Below, in pieces: positions 16,872-24,709 of a DNA stretch of 64,000 bases. The notes beneath the pieces were generated by a model. It worked only from the letters and a program-made list of their open reading frames with translations, was not told where the DNA came from and did no database searches. The first letter of the stretch is position 1. The number at the start of each line of letters is the position of its first letter. The position numbers and the translations under genes were made by a program. The DNA comes from Lacticaseibacillus paracasei subsp. paracasei (GTDB lineage Bacteria; Bacillota; Bacilli; Lactobacillales; Lactobacillaceae), in contig NZ_AP012541.1 in the NCBI RefSeq assembly GCF_000829035.1, positions 1,116,001-1,180,000 on the forward strand, written 5' to 3'.

Positions 16872-18065
16872 TTACTGATATCGCACCAATCGCCGCCGAG
16901 TTCGGATCCAAACAACGATAAGCACAGCGACTAGCACAAACACACCGACTGCGGCAATGATGAACAAACTGCGATAGCTGAGCCAGTCGATGATTAGACC
17001 GCCGAATAATGGCCCGAGTGCGCGACCAACGGAACCCCAAGAATTGACGAAACCTTGGTAGCGGCCTTTGATTTCACGCGGAGTCAGATCGTTAACGAGT
17101 GCAGGAATAGCAGGGGATGCGGTCGCTTCGCCAGTTGTCAAAGCAATCATTGCGATCATGAAAAGCGCATATGTGTGCGCGGTGATCAGAATGAGAAATG
17201 AGATGGCAACCATCACGAGACCAAAAAGAATTTGATAGATAATCTGAATGCCGTTGACGTGTTCGTTGAACCAGTTTAAAAAGAGTTGAATGACGACGAT
17301 TAAAGCGGCATTCAAGGTCCACAGGAAACTGTAATTGCGTAACGGAATGCCTAGTCCAGTCATGTAGACGGACAAATTGGATGACCATTGTTGATACATG
17401 AGCCAAAAGATGAGCAAGGCAAAAAAGAAAGTGGTCAACATCAGCTTGTTTGCACCAGGCAAACTCGGCTTTGGTGTTTCGGTCGTCGTTTCTTTTCGTG
17501 TCGGTTGCGCTGTTTTTGCCGCCGGTCGGAATTTGATTAGGACGATCCCAAAGAAAATGCCATATAACACAACCGCAATCAAAAAAAGTAGGGTAATGCT
17601 GATATCATAAACAAACCCAACCAACGCAGTGCCAACCACAACACCGACATTTTGCGCAAAGTAGAGCATCGTGAAGACATAGCGGCCGTCTTTTGATCGG
17701 ATGCTTGTGCCGAGTGAATTCACCATCGTAATGTTCCACCCTGAGCCAATGCCCAGTAAGGTCAGCCAAATGCTGTAGGCTGGCCAGCCGTGCCACAAGG
17801 TCAAACCGATCAAGACCAAGCCGGTGAGCCCCACCCCAAACAAAGCAAGGCGGTAGGGGTCGCCTTGGTCGTACAGACGTCCGCCAATGATACTGCCGAC
17901 GACGCTCCCAAGCGAATTTAGCAGTAAAACGACACCGATGACAGTTAGCGAAATGTCTAGGCGATTATGCAAATAAATGCTGGTTAAAGGCCAGATGAAA
18001 CTCATGCCAATGCTACTAAGTAAGGCACCTGTCAGTAACCAGCGTAACTGAATTTCGCGCACCAA
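16872..18065 (-). CDS. MFS transporter (multidrug-efflux type)
   Basis: A roughly 397-residue major facilitator with 12 predicted helices split 6+6 by a charged loop (KFRPAAKTAQPTRKETTTE). The loop-2/3 motif GGRLYDQGDPYRLALFG corresponds to MFS motif A (GxLaDrxGrkxxl), and AIPALVNDLTPREIKGRYQG in the second half is a drug-exporter-like motif. The start is TTG 18065 or GTG 18062, placed 8-11 bases after AAGGGGG; the open frame to 18101 lacks a site. It is probably a proton-driven efflux pump. No regulator lies next to it and the substrate is unknown. Confidence 0.85.
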   Translation of the reverse strand: MVREIQLRWLLTGALLSSIGMSFIWPLTSIYLHNRLDISLTVIGVVLLLNSLGSVVGSIIGGRLYDQGDPYRLALFGVGLTGLVLIGLTLWHGWPAYSIWLTLLGIGSGWNITMVNSLGTSIRSKDGRYVFTMLYFAQNVGVVVGTALVGFVYDISITLLFLIAVVLYGIFFGIVLIKFRPAAKTAQPTRKETTTETPKPSLPGANKLMLTTFFFALLIFWLMYQQWSSNLSVYMTGLGIPLRNYSFLWTLNAALIVVIQLFLNWFNEHVNGIQIIYQILFGLVMVAISFLILITAHTYALFMIAMIALTTGEATASPAIPALVNDLTPREIKGRYQGFVNSWGSVGRALGPLFGGLIIDWLSYRSLFIIAAVGVFVLVAVLIVVWIRTRRRLVRYQ

Positions 18066-18269
18066 GGGTAACGCCCCCTTTTTAAAATAATTGCAAGGCA
18101 CGGAGCCGCTTGCTGCCTGTGTTTAAGACAATAATGCCATGTTACGTCAAGTGTGATCGGGCGGTCAAACCTATTTTGGGGGATGCTTTCATGATTGAAA
18201 ATAAACGCAGACACATTTTGTGGGTCAGAAAAGGAAAAGAATAGAGACTTGGCAACATGTCCCAAAACC

Positions 18270-18872
18270 TTAATGCATAGCAGGCAGGCGCATGCGTAAA
18301 TAAGCGATGAAATGGAAGACGATACCAAGTAGTAGCAAGACGCCAGCGATCCAAACGTTCAGCCAACTGACCAAAATGGAACTACCATAAATTAAGCCAC
18401 TGATTAACGGATCGATACGTTGTGTAGGACTGGTGATGCCATGATCGGTGAGTTGTGGATGGGTGCTTAGGTAATGATAAATCAACCAATAAGAAAGCGA
18501 AATTAAGAGACCGACAATGTCGTAGACAATAAACGCTACCTGCATGTCAGCATGATTCAAGGTTCGTAACGCCATTGCAACCAGTGACATGCTGTAGTTG
18601 ATTAACGTTGCGGTGAATAACAGGATGAGATTCAAAATATTCAGCGCCGTGGTGGTTCTCTTAACATGAGTAAAGTAGTCGTGGTGGAAAAGCCACAAGG
18701 TACCGACGTAAAAATAAGAGGTGAGGTAAGTGATTAATAATGGCATTTGTCCGGTTACTTGGTGCAACAGCGTCCCTGGTCGGCCAGCAACGGGATGAAA
18801 TTCAAGCACCAAAATAGTGATTAAAATGGCAAACACGCCATCGCTAAACGCTTCGATACGAGATTTTGACAT
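18270..18872 (-). CDS. TMEM175-family potassium channel-like protein
   Basis: A 200-residue membrane protein of six hydrophobic segments. It opens SKSRIEAFSDGVFAILITIL, the defining first helix of bacterial TMEM175 (FSDG motif forming the K+ filter). YFYVGTLWLFHHDYFTHVK follows, in the place of the conserved H-x-x-x-F/W region. ATG 18872 follows AAAGGAGG with 9-base spacing. Bacterial family members form tetrameric K+-permeable channels, and that role is expected here from family knowledge. Monocistronic. Confidence 0.88.
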   Translation of the reverse strand: MSKSRIEAFSDGVFAILITILVLEFHPVAGRPGTLLHQVTGQMPLLITYLTSYFYVGTLWLFHHDYFTHVKRTTTALNILNLILLFTATLINYSMSLVAMALRTLNHADMQVAFIVYDIVGLLISLSYWLIYHYLSTHPQLTDHGITSPTQRIDPLISGLIYGSSILVSWLNVWIAGVLLLLGIVFHFIAYLRMRLPAMH

Positions 18873-18942
18873 AGCGATCAATGCCTCCTTTTGATTGCCA
18901 TTTGGGTGAGGTATGCCGGATCGGTTGTAAGAAGTTGTCAGC

Positions 18943-18972
18943 AAAAAAGCGGCCGCAAGATTCGGACCGCTT
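18943..18972 (-). terminator. Terminator after the C69 dipeptidase gene
   Basis: On the minus strand AAGCGGTCC pairs with GGCCGCTT, followed by TTTT. It lies 20 bases past the dipeptidase stop. Confidence 0.8.
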
Positions 18973-18991
18973 GATGTCATTCGCTTATAAC

Positions 18992-20422
18992 TTAAAGATT
19001 TTTATCCATATTAAACGTTAACTTCGACAGTTTTAAACTTTCCATGACATAGTTGTTAATCAAAGCTTTAGTAGCTTGCTTGGTGTGATCAACTAACTTG
19101 TAATTGGCTTCAGTTAAATACTGCGTCAACTCTTTATCTCCAAGATCCTTGGCACCGTCGTCGGTGGCTTGGATCATTTCACGATAGTCACGATTCAGGG
19201 CAGTTAAATAATCGCGATCTGCTTGAATAAACTGGGTGTAATGCGCTTCGACTAACACATCCAAGAGGCGATGCAGCCAGTAAGCTGAATCGGCATCAAT
19301 ATCGAATGTTTTCGGCGTTTTAGAGTAGCTTGGATCGGTATCGTTGGCGTTGCAATAAAACGGTACATACGGGCTGAAAGTCGGCATGCCAATCGCTAGC
19401 CACATAATGGCAGCAAGTCCTTCATTGACATCACGGCGTAGCTGCAAAATGTGTGAATTTTGCGTACGGTTCAAGCCGATTGGCCGGTAACGGAAACGAT
19501 CGGCATCACTACCATGACCATAAGGATCAAATGGCGTCTCGTTGTAATGGCTGCCGAGGATTTGGGCAATGTCTTCACGGTTGATCAGGTGATCGGTATG
19601 CATGATGAATGGCAATTCGGCCGATTCGGGATCAGCTTCGATTTCTGGATTCAGAATTTTGTGACCATACCACACACGCGGCGTGTTGTAGTGACGATCC
19701 TTTTCATTCATCGTGCCGAAAATGTGGCGGAAGTTCCAACCTTCTTTGTCGGTGTTCAGGTGATGCGCATCGACGAATTCTTGAATACCTTCACTCCAGA
19801 CAAAATTGTCGGTATCATCAAAGTCAACTTGCTGGATAGCAACCTGATTAGCAGCAATCGCGTAGGCATCATCAGGAATGCGCTGTGCAACCCAATGATG
19901 GCCAGTCACGATTTCCATATACCAGACATTATCTTTGTCGGAAAACAACACCGAGTTGCCAGCAGGAGAGCCGTATTGCTTGATGAGTTGACCCAGATAC
20001 TCAACCCCATGACGAGCAGATTCGATGAATGGCAGCACCATGTTGACGATCAAGTCTTCATCAAGCCCATCTTTAACCAACGGATCAAACCCCAACGCCC
20101 GTTCATTGCCGTAAGTACTTTCGGTGGCTGACATCGCGACATTGCGTTCGTTGATCCCGCTTTCCTCGTAATCACCGAGTTTATCGTTCTCAACATTTGG
20201 GACAGCATTATAGCGATAGCCGTTCTCCGGCAAGTCTGCTTCGAAACCGTTCAAAGGTGATTTAACGTGCAGCGATTTCTCGCCTTTCCAGCCCGCGTGC
20301 ATATAGAAACGTTGTGGTGTTAGGGGACTGAAGGTGTCGTCGTTACGTGCGATCATCGTTGAACCATCGATGCTGGCCTTCTTACCGACCAGAATCGAGG
20401 TGCATGCAGATTCAATTTTCAT
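18992..20422 (-). CDS. pepD: C69-family dipeptidase
   Basis: A 476-residue cytoplasmic dipeptidase of the Ntn-hydrolase type (PepD/PepDA of lactobacilli), which splits a broad range of dipeptides in peptide nutrition. The N-terminus MKIESACTSILVGKKASIDG carries the nucleophile Cys at position 7, to be exposed by processing, and DGSTMIARNDD after it. Later conserved stretches are IQNWP-like substitutes FMHTDHLINREDIAQILG and PIGLNRTQNSHI. Length and motif order fit family members well. ATG 20422 follows GTGAGGCG. Which of the several lactobacillar paralogues this is cannot be told from sequence alone. Confidence 0.92.
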   Translation of the reverse strand: MKIESACTSILVGKKASIDGSTMIARNDDTFSPLTPQRFYMHAGWKGEKSLHVKSPLNGFEADLPENGYRYNAVPNVENDKLGDYEESGINERNVAMSATESTYGNERALGFDPLVKDGLDEDLIVNMVLPFIESARHGVEYLGQLIKQYGSPAGNSVLFSDKDNVWYMEIVTGHHWVAQRIPDDAYAIAANQVAIQQVDFDDTDNFVWSEGIQEFVDAHHLNTDKEGWNFRHIFGTMNEKDRHYNTPRVWYGHKILNPEIEADPESAELPFIMHTDHLINREDIAQILGSHYNETPFDPYGHGSDADRFRYRPIGLNRTQNSHILQLRRDVNEGLAAIMWLAIGMPTFSPYVPFYCNANDTDPSYSKTPKTFDIDADSAYWLHRLLDVLVEAHYTQFIQADRDYLTALNRDYREMIQATDDGAKDLGDKELTQYLTEANYKLVDHTKQATKALINNYVMESLKLSKLTFNMDKNL

Positions 20423-20548
20423 TCTTGCGCCTCACTTCTTAAGTATTGGTAATAGTTTACGCCAGAATCAGGTATTTTGCACCTTCATAAAAAAAGACGT
20501 TGACAAGTGCGCAAAAATTTTTTAAGATATTACTCGTTGTTAAGTTAT

Positions 20549-20619
20549 TGGGTAGTAGCGAAGTGGTAACGCAGTGGACTCTGAATCCATAATCATAGGT
20601 TCGATCCCTATCTACCCAA
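20549..20619 (+). tRNA. tRNA-Gln (anticodon CTG)
   Basis: A complete 71-nt cloverleaf. Acceptor TGGGTAG/CTACCCA. D-arm around AGCGAAGTGGTAACGC. Anticodon stem GTGGA/TCCAT with loop CTCTGAA, so anticodon CTG reading CAG. T-arm ATAGG-TTCGATC-CCTAT. Discriminator A and no CCA encoded. The U1-A72 outer pair is typical of tRNA-Gln. It stands alone, with a strong terminator 13 bases downstream. Confidence 0.93.
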
Positions 20620-20629
20620 GCGCGATATT

Positions 20630-20678
20630 AAAAGATGCTGTGAACAGACATACTTGTTTGTTCACAGCATCTTTTTTT
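20630..20678 (+). terminator. Terminator after tRNA-Gln
   Basis: Fifteen-base arms AAGATGCTGTGAACA and TGTTCACAGCATCTT around a short loop, followed by TTTTTT. Near-perfect and possibly bidirectional. Confidence 0.9.
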
Positions 20679-20701
20679 CGTCTAAATCATTTTAATCCCG
20701 G

Positions 20702-20887
20702 TTATGAGCGCTGGGTCCAAGCTAAAAAGGCAGCGTAGCCAAAACAAAGACAGCCATAAAGCAGAAAAGCGCCGATGATGAAGGACAGCCATGGCCAAGT
20801 TAAAAAAGCGCGTGCGATGAAAAGGAAGAAAGCCATCAGCACCGCGCGCAGGCCACGGGTGAAGACGGCTTTGACAGCATTATTCAA
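20702..20887 (-). CDS. Small two-TM membrane protein
   Basis: A 61-residue protein with two hydrophobic segments (about 12-30 and 33-54) and short basic ends. The start chosen is TTG 20887, 5-6 bases after GAGGTG. This makes it overlap the end of the preceding gene by about 8 bases, so the two are translationally coupled. No family was recognised. Confidence 0.6.
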   Translation of the reverse strand: MNNAVKAVFTRGLRAVLMAFFLFIARAFLTWPWLSFIIGAFLLYGCLCFGYAAFLAWTQRS

Positions 20888-21215
20888 ATGACACCTCAAT
20901 GAGCAGGCGCCGTGCCTTGGTCAGGTGGCTCGTGGTTAACCACATATTATTAGTTGAAGCCTGCTCAGCGTCTTCACTCAATTCAGGCAGCAGGCTTAAT
21001 AACCATGCACCTAACTCAGGATTATTGAATGCAAAATGTTCTGGCAAACGGATAACCCGTAACCGATTTGGTGGGAAAAAGAGTGATTGTTCAGGAAACA
21101 ACACACGGTCGTCTAAAAGAATACTGGCGACATTTTGATAAGGTACCGTGCGAACCTGATAACTTTGCGGATGGGCATGGGCATATGCCAGTATCATGAT
21201 GGCTGCGTTGATCAC
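20880..21215 (-). CDS. Hypothetical protein, 111 residues, probably exported or membrane-anchored
   Basis: An N-terminal hydrophobic stretch (VINAAIMILAYAHA) is followed by a soluble part with YQNVASILLDDRVLFPE and a Leu-rich region GAWLLSLLPELSEDAEQA. The start chosen is GTG 21215, about 8 bases after GGAGG at 21224-21228; the upstream in-frame ATG at 21230 lies within that site. It forms a two-gene unit with the small membrane protein that follows. I do not recognise a family. Confidence 0.55.
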   Translation of the reverse strand: MINAAIMILAYAHAHPQSYQVRTVPYQNVASILLDDRVLFPEQSLFFPPNRLRVIRLPEHFAFNNPELGAWLLSLLPELSEDAEQASTNNMWLTTSHLTKARRLLIEVSFE

Positions 21216-21365
21216 AAAAAAGGCCTCCATTCAGAAATGCTTACGGGTTTCATGATACCATGGAAAGGAGAAGTGTGTGCGTTAAGCGAGAATGCGCACT
21301 GGACAGTCACGATGCGACAATGATGATGAGATGGCATAGGTGCACGGACTGAAGGAGTGATAGAC

Positions 21366-22088
21366 ATGACGATAAGGCTATATTTGGTTAGACATGGCGA
21401 AACGCCTATGAACGCGGCACGACAATTGCAAGGCATCACAGATGCGGCGTTGACGGCTAAGGGACGCGCCGCTGCCGACCGATTAGGCGAGTTGCTACGG
21501 CCAGTGCCTTTTGCAAAAGTCTTTACCAGTGATCGCGGCAGGACAATTGAAACCGCTCATCGGATTATTGCTGGTCATCAGCCGCAACCGCCACTGATTC
21601 AATTGTCCGCCTTACGTGAATATTATTTTGGCGGCTTAGAAGGTGATTCTGGTAACGCCGTCATCACCCGCACGATTCGTCAATTTGGGGTGGCTGCCGC
21701 TTTTCGGGCTTGGCGCGGGTCGGAGCGTTTTGCTGGACTCGTGCGGTCAATTCGAGAAGCAGATCCGACCCATCAGGCAGAGGACTTACCGGATTTGATT
21801 GCTCGTGTCCATCAGGCTTTTACCCAAGTGATCGCCCAAAGCCCGGATAACAGTGACCTTCTAGTTGTTTCGCACGGTATGTTACTGAGTGCGTTGATTT
21901 ATCAGCTGGCGCCAGAGGACTTGCCGTTTATGCTGTTGAAGAATACCAGTGTGACGCGGGTTGACATCACAGAGAAGCAGTGGCAGGTGCGCGGCGTTAA
22001 TTTAACTCGTGAACGCGACATTTTGGCACTTCGCGGCTCCGCAACATCAACGGCACCCGATGCTGCCTCGGATCAGTCGCCAAAGTGA
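21366..22088 (+). CDS. Histidine phosphatase family protein (phosphoglycerate-mutase-like)
   Basis: A 240-residue enzyme of the histidine phosphatase superfamily. LYLVRHGETPMNAARQLQG carries the catalytic RHG near residues 9-11, and FTSDRGRTIETAHRI the second phosphate-binding Arg. LREYYFGGLEGD is the acidic region, and LLVVSHGMLLSALIYQL holds the second catalytic His. The layout is that of GpmB/PhoE-like broad phosphatases, not the glycolytic mutase. ATG 21366 follows AAGGAG; a GTG at 21357 is less well placed. A terminator follows at 22151. Confidence 0.88.
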   Translation: MTIRLYLVRHGETPMNAARQLQGITDAALTAKGRAAADRLGELLRPVPFAKVFTSDRGRTIETAHRIIAGHQPQPPLIQLSALREYYFGGLEGDSGNAVITRTIRQFGVAAAFRAWRGSERFAGLVRSIREADPTHQAEDLPDLIARVHQAFTQVIAQSPDNSDLLVVSHGMLLSALIYQLAPEDLPFMLLKNTSVTRVDITEKQWQVRGVNLTRERDILALRGSATSTAPDAASDQSPK

Positions 22089-22150
22089 TTTCTTGGACTG
22101 AATGGTTATTTAACAGCAACCAGTCATGTTCCAATAATAAGAATTTTGTT

Positions 22151-22192
22151 AAAACGACAACCTCAGACCTTCGACTGAATTTGTCGTTTTTT
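22151..22192 (+). terminator. Terminator after the histidine phosphatase gene
   Basis: AAAACGACAA pairs with TTGTCGTTTT across a 20-base spacer and is followed by further T residues. It sits about 60 bases after the stop. Confidence 0.75.
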
Positions 22193-22216
22193 GATTGCAT
22201 TTTAAAACAACCGCGA

Positions 22217-22252
22217 CTATAATGACAGCTTGTCACATGACAAATTGTCATA
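22217..22252 (+). promoter_or_regulatory. Promoter with palindromic operator upstream of tetR-type gene
   Basis: TATAAT at 22217-22222 is followed by an inverted-repeat array made of TTGTCA, CA, TGACAA (22233-22246) and flanked on each side by another TGACA/TGTCA half. The dyad covers the likely transcription start, just upstream of the regulator's ribosome binding site. Such a position suggests autorepression of the regulator and the ABC exporter behind it. The protein-site pairing is inference. Confidence 0.6.
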
Positions 22253-22271
22253 TCCGTGAAAGGAGGCCGTC

Positions 22272-22922
22272 ATGCCGAAACCAACGTTTTTTCGGTTACC
22301 GGAAGCAAAGCAAAAACGTCTAATGGATGCCGCTAATAAAGAGTTTGCCCGCGCACCATTTAATGATGCTAGTATTAGTCATATTATAAAGGATGCAGGG
22401 ATTCCGCGCGGTAGTTATTATCAATATTTTGATGACAAAGCCGATCTTTATTTTTATTTATTGGAACAAGTGCGGCATCGCGCAGTTGCTGCTTTGCAAC
22501 AGGTGATGGCCAAACATCACGGGGATCTTTTTGCCGCTATGTCAGAATTTTTTGGGCTGACGATTGATGCGCTGGTTCAAGGTCCGCATGCAGCACTTTA
22601 TCGCAATGTCTTTTTGCATATGGATTTCCACAGTGCCTCAAAAATGGCCGGATCACCTTTAGCTGAGCGGCCCCGTGGGCATCATGAGATACATCAGTAT
22701 TTGCTGGCAAATATTGATCGTCGTCAGTTACGAATCAAAAGCGACGATGATGTCAGTTTGCTCATTCGTCAGATTGTCGGGATGTTCATGCAGACAATCG
22801 GCTATTTTTATTCACGCCAGACTAAAGGTAAAGAGGTGACCGTTGCTGAGTTGAAGCAACGCACCAATCAAATTCTGGACTGGTTGCAGTACGGCGTTGC
22901 CAGTGAAGGGGAACGTCATTAA
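22272..22922 (+). CDS. TetR/AcrR-family transcriptional regulator
   Basis: A 216-residue repressor. The N-terminal HTH (about residues 8-55) reads KQKRLMDAANKEFARAPFND, then the recognition helix region IIKDAGIPRGSYYQYFDDKA, a textbook TetR DNA-binding domain. The all-helical ligand domain (about 70-205) is unspecific. ATG 22272 follows AAGGAGG. It is immediately upstream of a two-subunit ABC exporter (57-base gap), the typical setting of a drug- or peptide-responsive regulator of efflux. The inverted repeat at 22233-22246 is its likely operator. Confidence 0.9.
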   Translation: MPKPTFFRLPEAKQKRLMDAANKEFARAPFNDASISHIIKDAGIPRGSYYQYFDDKADLYFYLLEQVRHRAVAALQQVMAKHHGDLFAAMSEFFGLTIDALVQGPHAALYRNVFLHMDFHSASKMAGSPLAERPRGHHEIHQYLLANIDRRQLRIKSDDDVSLLIRQIVGMFMQTIGYFYSRQTKGKEVTVAELKQRTNQILDWLQYGVASEGERH

Positions 22923-22978
22923 ATTGTGCAAGACGGTCGACCGCAATTGCGATCTAATGCACGTGTTAGGAGGAAATT

Positions 22979-24709
22979 ATGCTTAAGCTTGCAAAAAAAC
23001 GCATGTCTGGCTGGGCCGTCATCGGCGCCGTCCTGTTCATGATTGTTCAGGTGATGAGCAACCTGTACTTACCAAACTTGACAGCCGATATTGTTAACAA
23101 TGGGGTTGCCAAAGGCGATATTGATTACATTTGGGCAACCGGGATGAAAATGATCCTGTTTGCCTTGCTCAGTATTCTTGCGAGCGTGGGAAATGTTTTT
23201 CTTGCGTCGCAGACATCGCAAAAACTGGGACAAAAATTACGTTCCGACGTCTATCGCAAGGTCATTAACTATTCTCACGATGAGATGGACAAGGTCGGCA
23301 CAAGCTCTTTGATCACCCGGACAACGAACGACGTCACCCAAATTCAAAACGTTTGGATGATGATCTTGCGAATGATGATCATGGCACCAATCATGCTCAT
23401 CGGGGCAAGCTTTTTGGCTTATCAAAAGAGTCATACCCTGACCATGGTTTTCTTGATTAGTCTGCCATTATTAGCCTTTTTCCTATTGATTATTATGTAT
23501 TTTGCTGTGCCGTTGTTTAAGGCTATGCAGAAGAAGACCGATAACATTAACTTAGTTTTCCGGGAAGGTTTGACTGGCGTTCGGGTCATTCGTGCCTTCC
23601 GTCAAGATGATTTTGAACAAAATCGGTTTGAAACGGTTAACCAAGATTACACGCACAATGCCGTGAAGGTCTTTTCAATCATCGCTGCGGTTTTCCCAGT
23701 GATGACGTTGATTATGAGTGGCACGAACATTGGCATTACTTGGTGGGGCGGCCATTTGATCGCGCAACAAGCACTTGAAACTGGGAATCTGATTGCGTTC
23801 ATGACGTATGCAATGCAGATTTTAATGAGTTTCATGATGCTTTCTATGATCTTTGTGTTCATTCCGCGGGCGCAGGCTTCTGCGGTTCGTTTGAATGAAG
23901 TTTTGGATCAACATAGTCGGATTACGACGCCAACCTCACCAAAGTCGTTAGACACTACCCATCCTGCACTGCAGTTTGATCACGTCCAATTCCGTTATCA
24001 CCATGCGGAAGAGCCAGCCTTGAGTGATATTGATGTGCAGGTCACTGGTGGTGAGACGCTGGCGATTATTGGCGGAACCGGGAGTGGGAAAACGACGATG
24101 GTCAATCTGATTCCTCGGTTCTACGATGCAGAAAAAGGGCATGTTCGAGTTGACGGCGAGGACGTGAAAGCCGTTGATTTGAAGAAGCTGCATGAAGCTG
24201 TGGCTTTCGTACCGCAGAAAGCCAATCTTTTCACCGGAACGGTGCGCGATAACATGAAATATGGGAATGATGAGGCAACCGATGATCAAATCTGGCATGC
24301 CCTTGAAATTGCCCAAGCTAAAGATTTCATCGCGGCCAATCCAGAAGGCCTGGACTATCAAGTTGAACAAGGCGGCGGTAATTTCTCTGGCGGGCAACGT
24401 CAACGGTTAGCCATTGCGCGTGCTTTGGTCAAGGATGCATCTGTTTATGTCTTTGATGATTCATTCTCTGCGCTAGACTTTAAAACCGATGCTAATTTGC
24501 GGGCCGCTTTAAAGGCCGATGCTAAAATCCAGACAAAAGTCGTTGTCATTGTTGGTCAGCGAGTATCAACCGTCGCCGATGCGGACACGATTGTCGTGTT
24601 GGATGAAGGTAAGATGGTCGGCAAGGGGACACATGCTGAGTTGAAGGCCACCAACACGACTTATCAGGAGATTATCAAGTCACAGATTCGGGAAGGAGAC
24701 GAGCAATAA
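22979..24709 (+). CDS. Heterodimeric ABC exporter, first half-transporter (degenerate catalytic site)
   Basis: A 576-residue half-transporter: six membrane helices (about 1-310) then a nucleotide-binding domain. Walker A is GGTGSGKTT and the signature FSGGQRQR is canonical. Walker B reads VYVFDDSFSALD, with Asp where the catalytic Glu should be. That is the pattern of the LmrC/BmrC-like partner in heterodimeric exporters. ATG 22979 follows TAGGAGG. The stop overlaps the next gene's start by one base (TAATG), giving 1:1 synthesis with its partner. Likely role: multidrug or peptide export under the adjacent TetR regulator. Confidence 0.92.
   Translation: MLKLAKKRMSGWAVIGAVLFMIVQVMSNLYLPNLTADIVNNGVAKGDIDYIWATGMKMILFALLSILASVGNVFLASQTSQKLGQKLRSDVYRKVINYSHDEMDKVGTSSLITRTTNDVTQIQNVWMMILRMMIMAPIMLIGASFLAYQKSHTLTMVFLISLPLLAFFLLIIMYFAVPLFKAMQKKTDNINLVFREGLTGVRVIRAFRQDDFEQNRFETVNQDYTHNAVKVFSIIAAVFPVMTLIMSGTNIGITWWGGHLIAQQALETGNLIAFMTYAMQILMSFMMLSMIFVFIPRAQASAVRLNEVLDQHSRITTPTSPKSLDTTHPALQFDHVQFRYHHAEEPALSDIDVQVTGGETLAIIGGTGSGKTTMVNLIPRFYDAEKGHVRVDGEDVKAVDLKKLHEAVAFVPQKANLFTGTVRDNMKYGNDEATDDQIWHALEIAQAKDFIAANPEGLDYQVEQGGGNFSGGQRQRLAIARALVKDASVYVFDDSFSALDFKTDANLRAALKADAKIQTKVVVIVGQRVSTVADADTIVVLDEGKMVGKGTHAELKATNTTYQEIIKSQIREGDEQ

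Noticed and set aside
19460..20131. 223-codon open frame on the plus strand opposite the C69 dipeptidase gene
   Set aside because: It has no ribosome binding site and unlike-protein composition, and the opposite strand carries a complete conserved enzyme. It is an antisense shadow.
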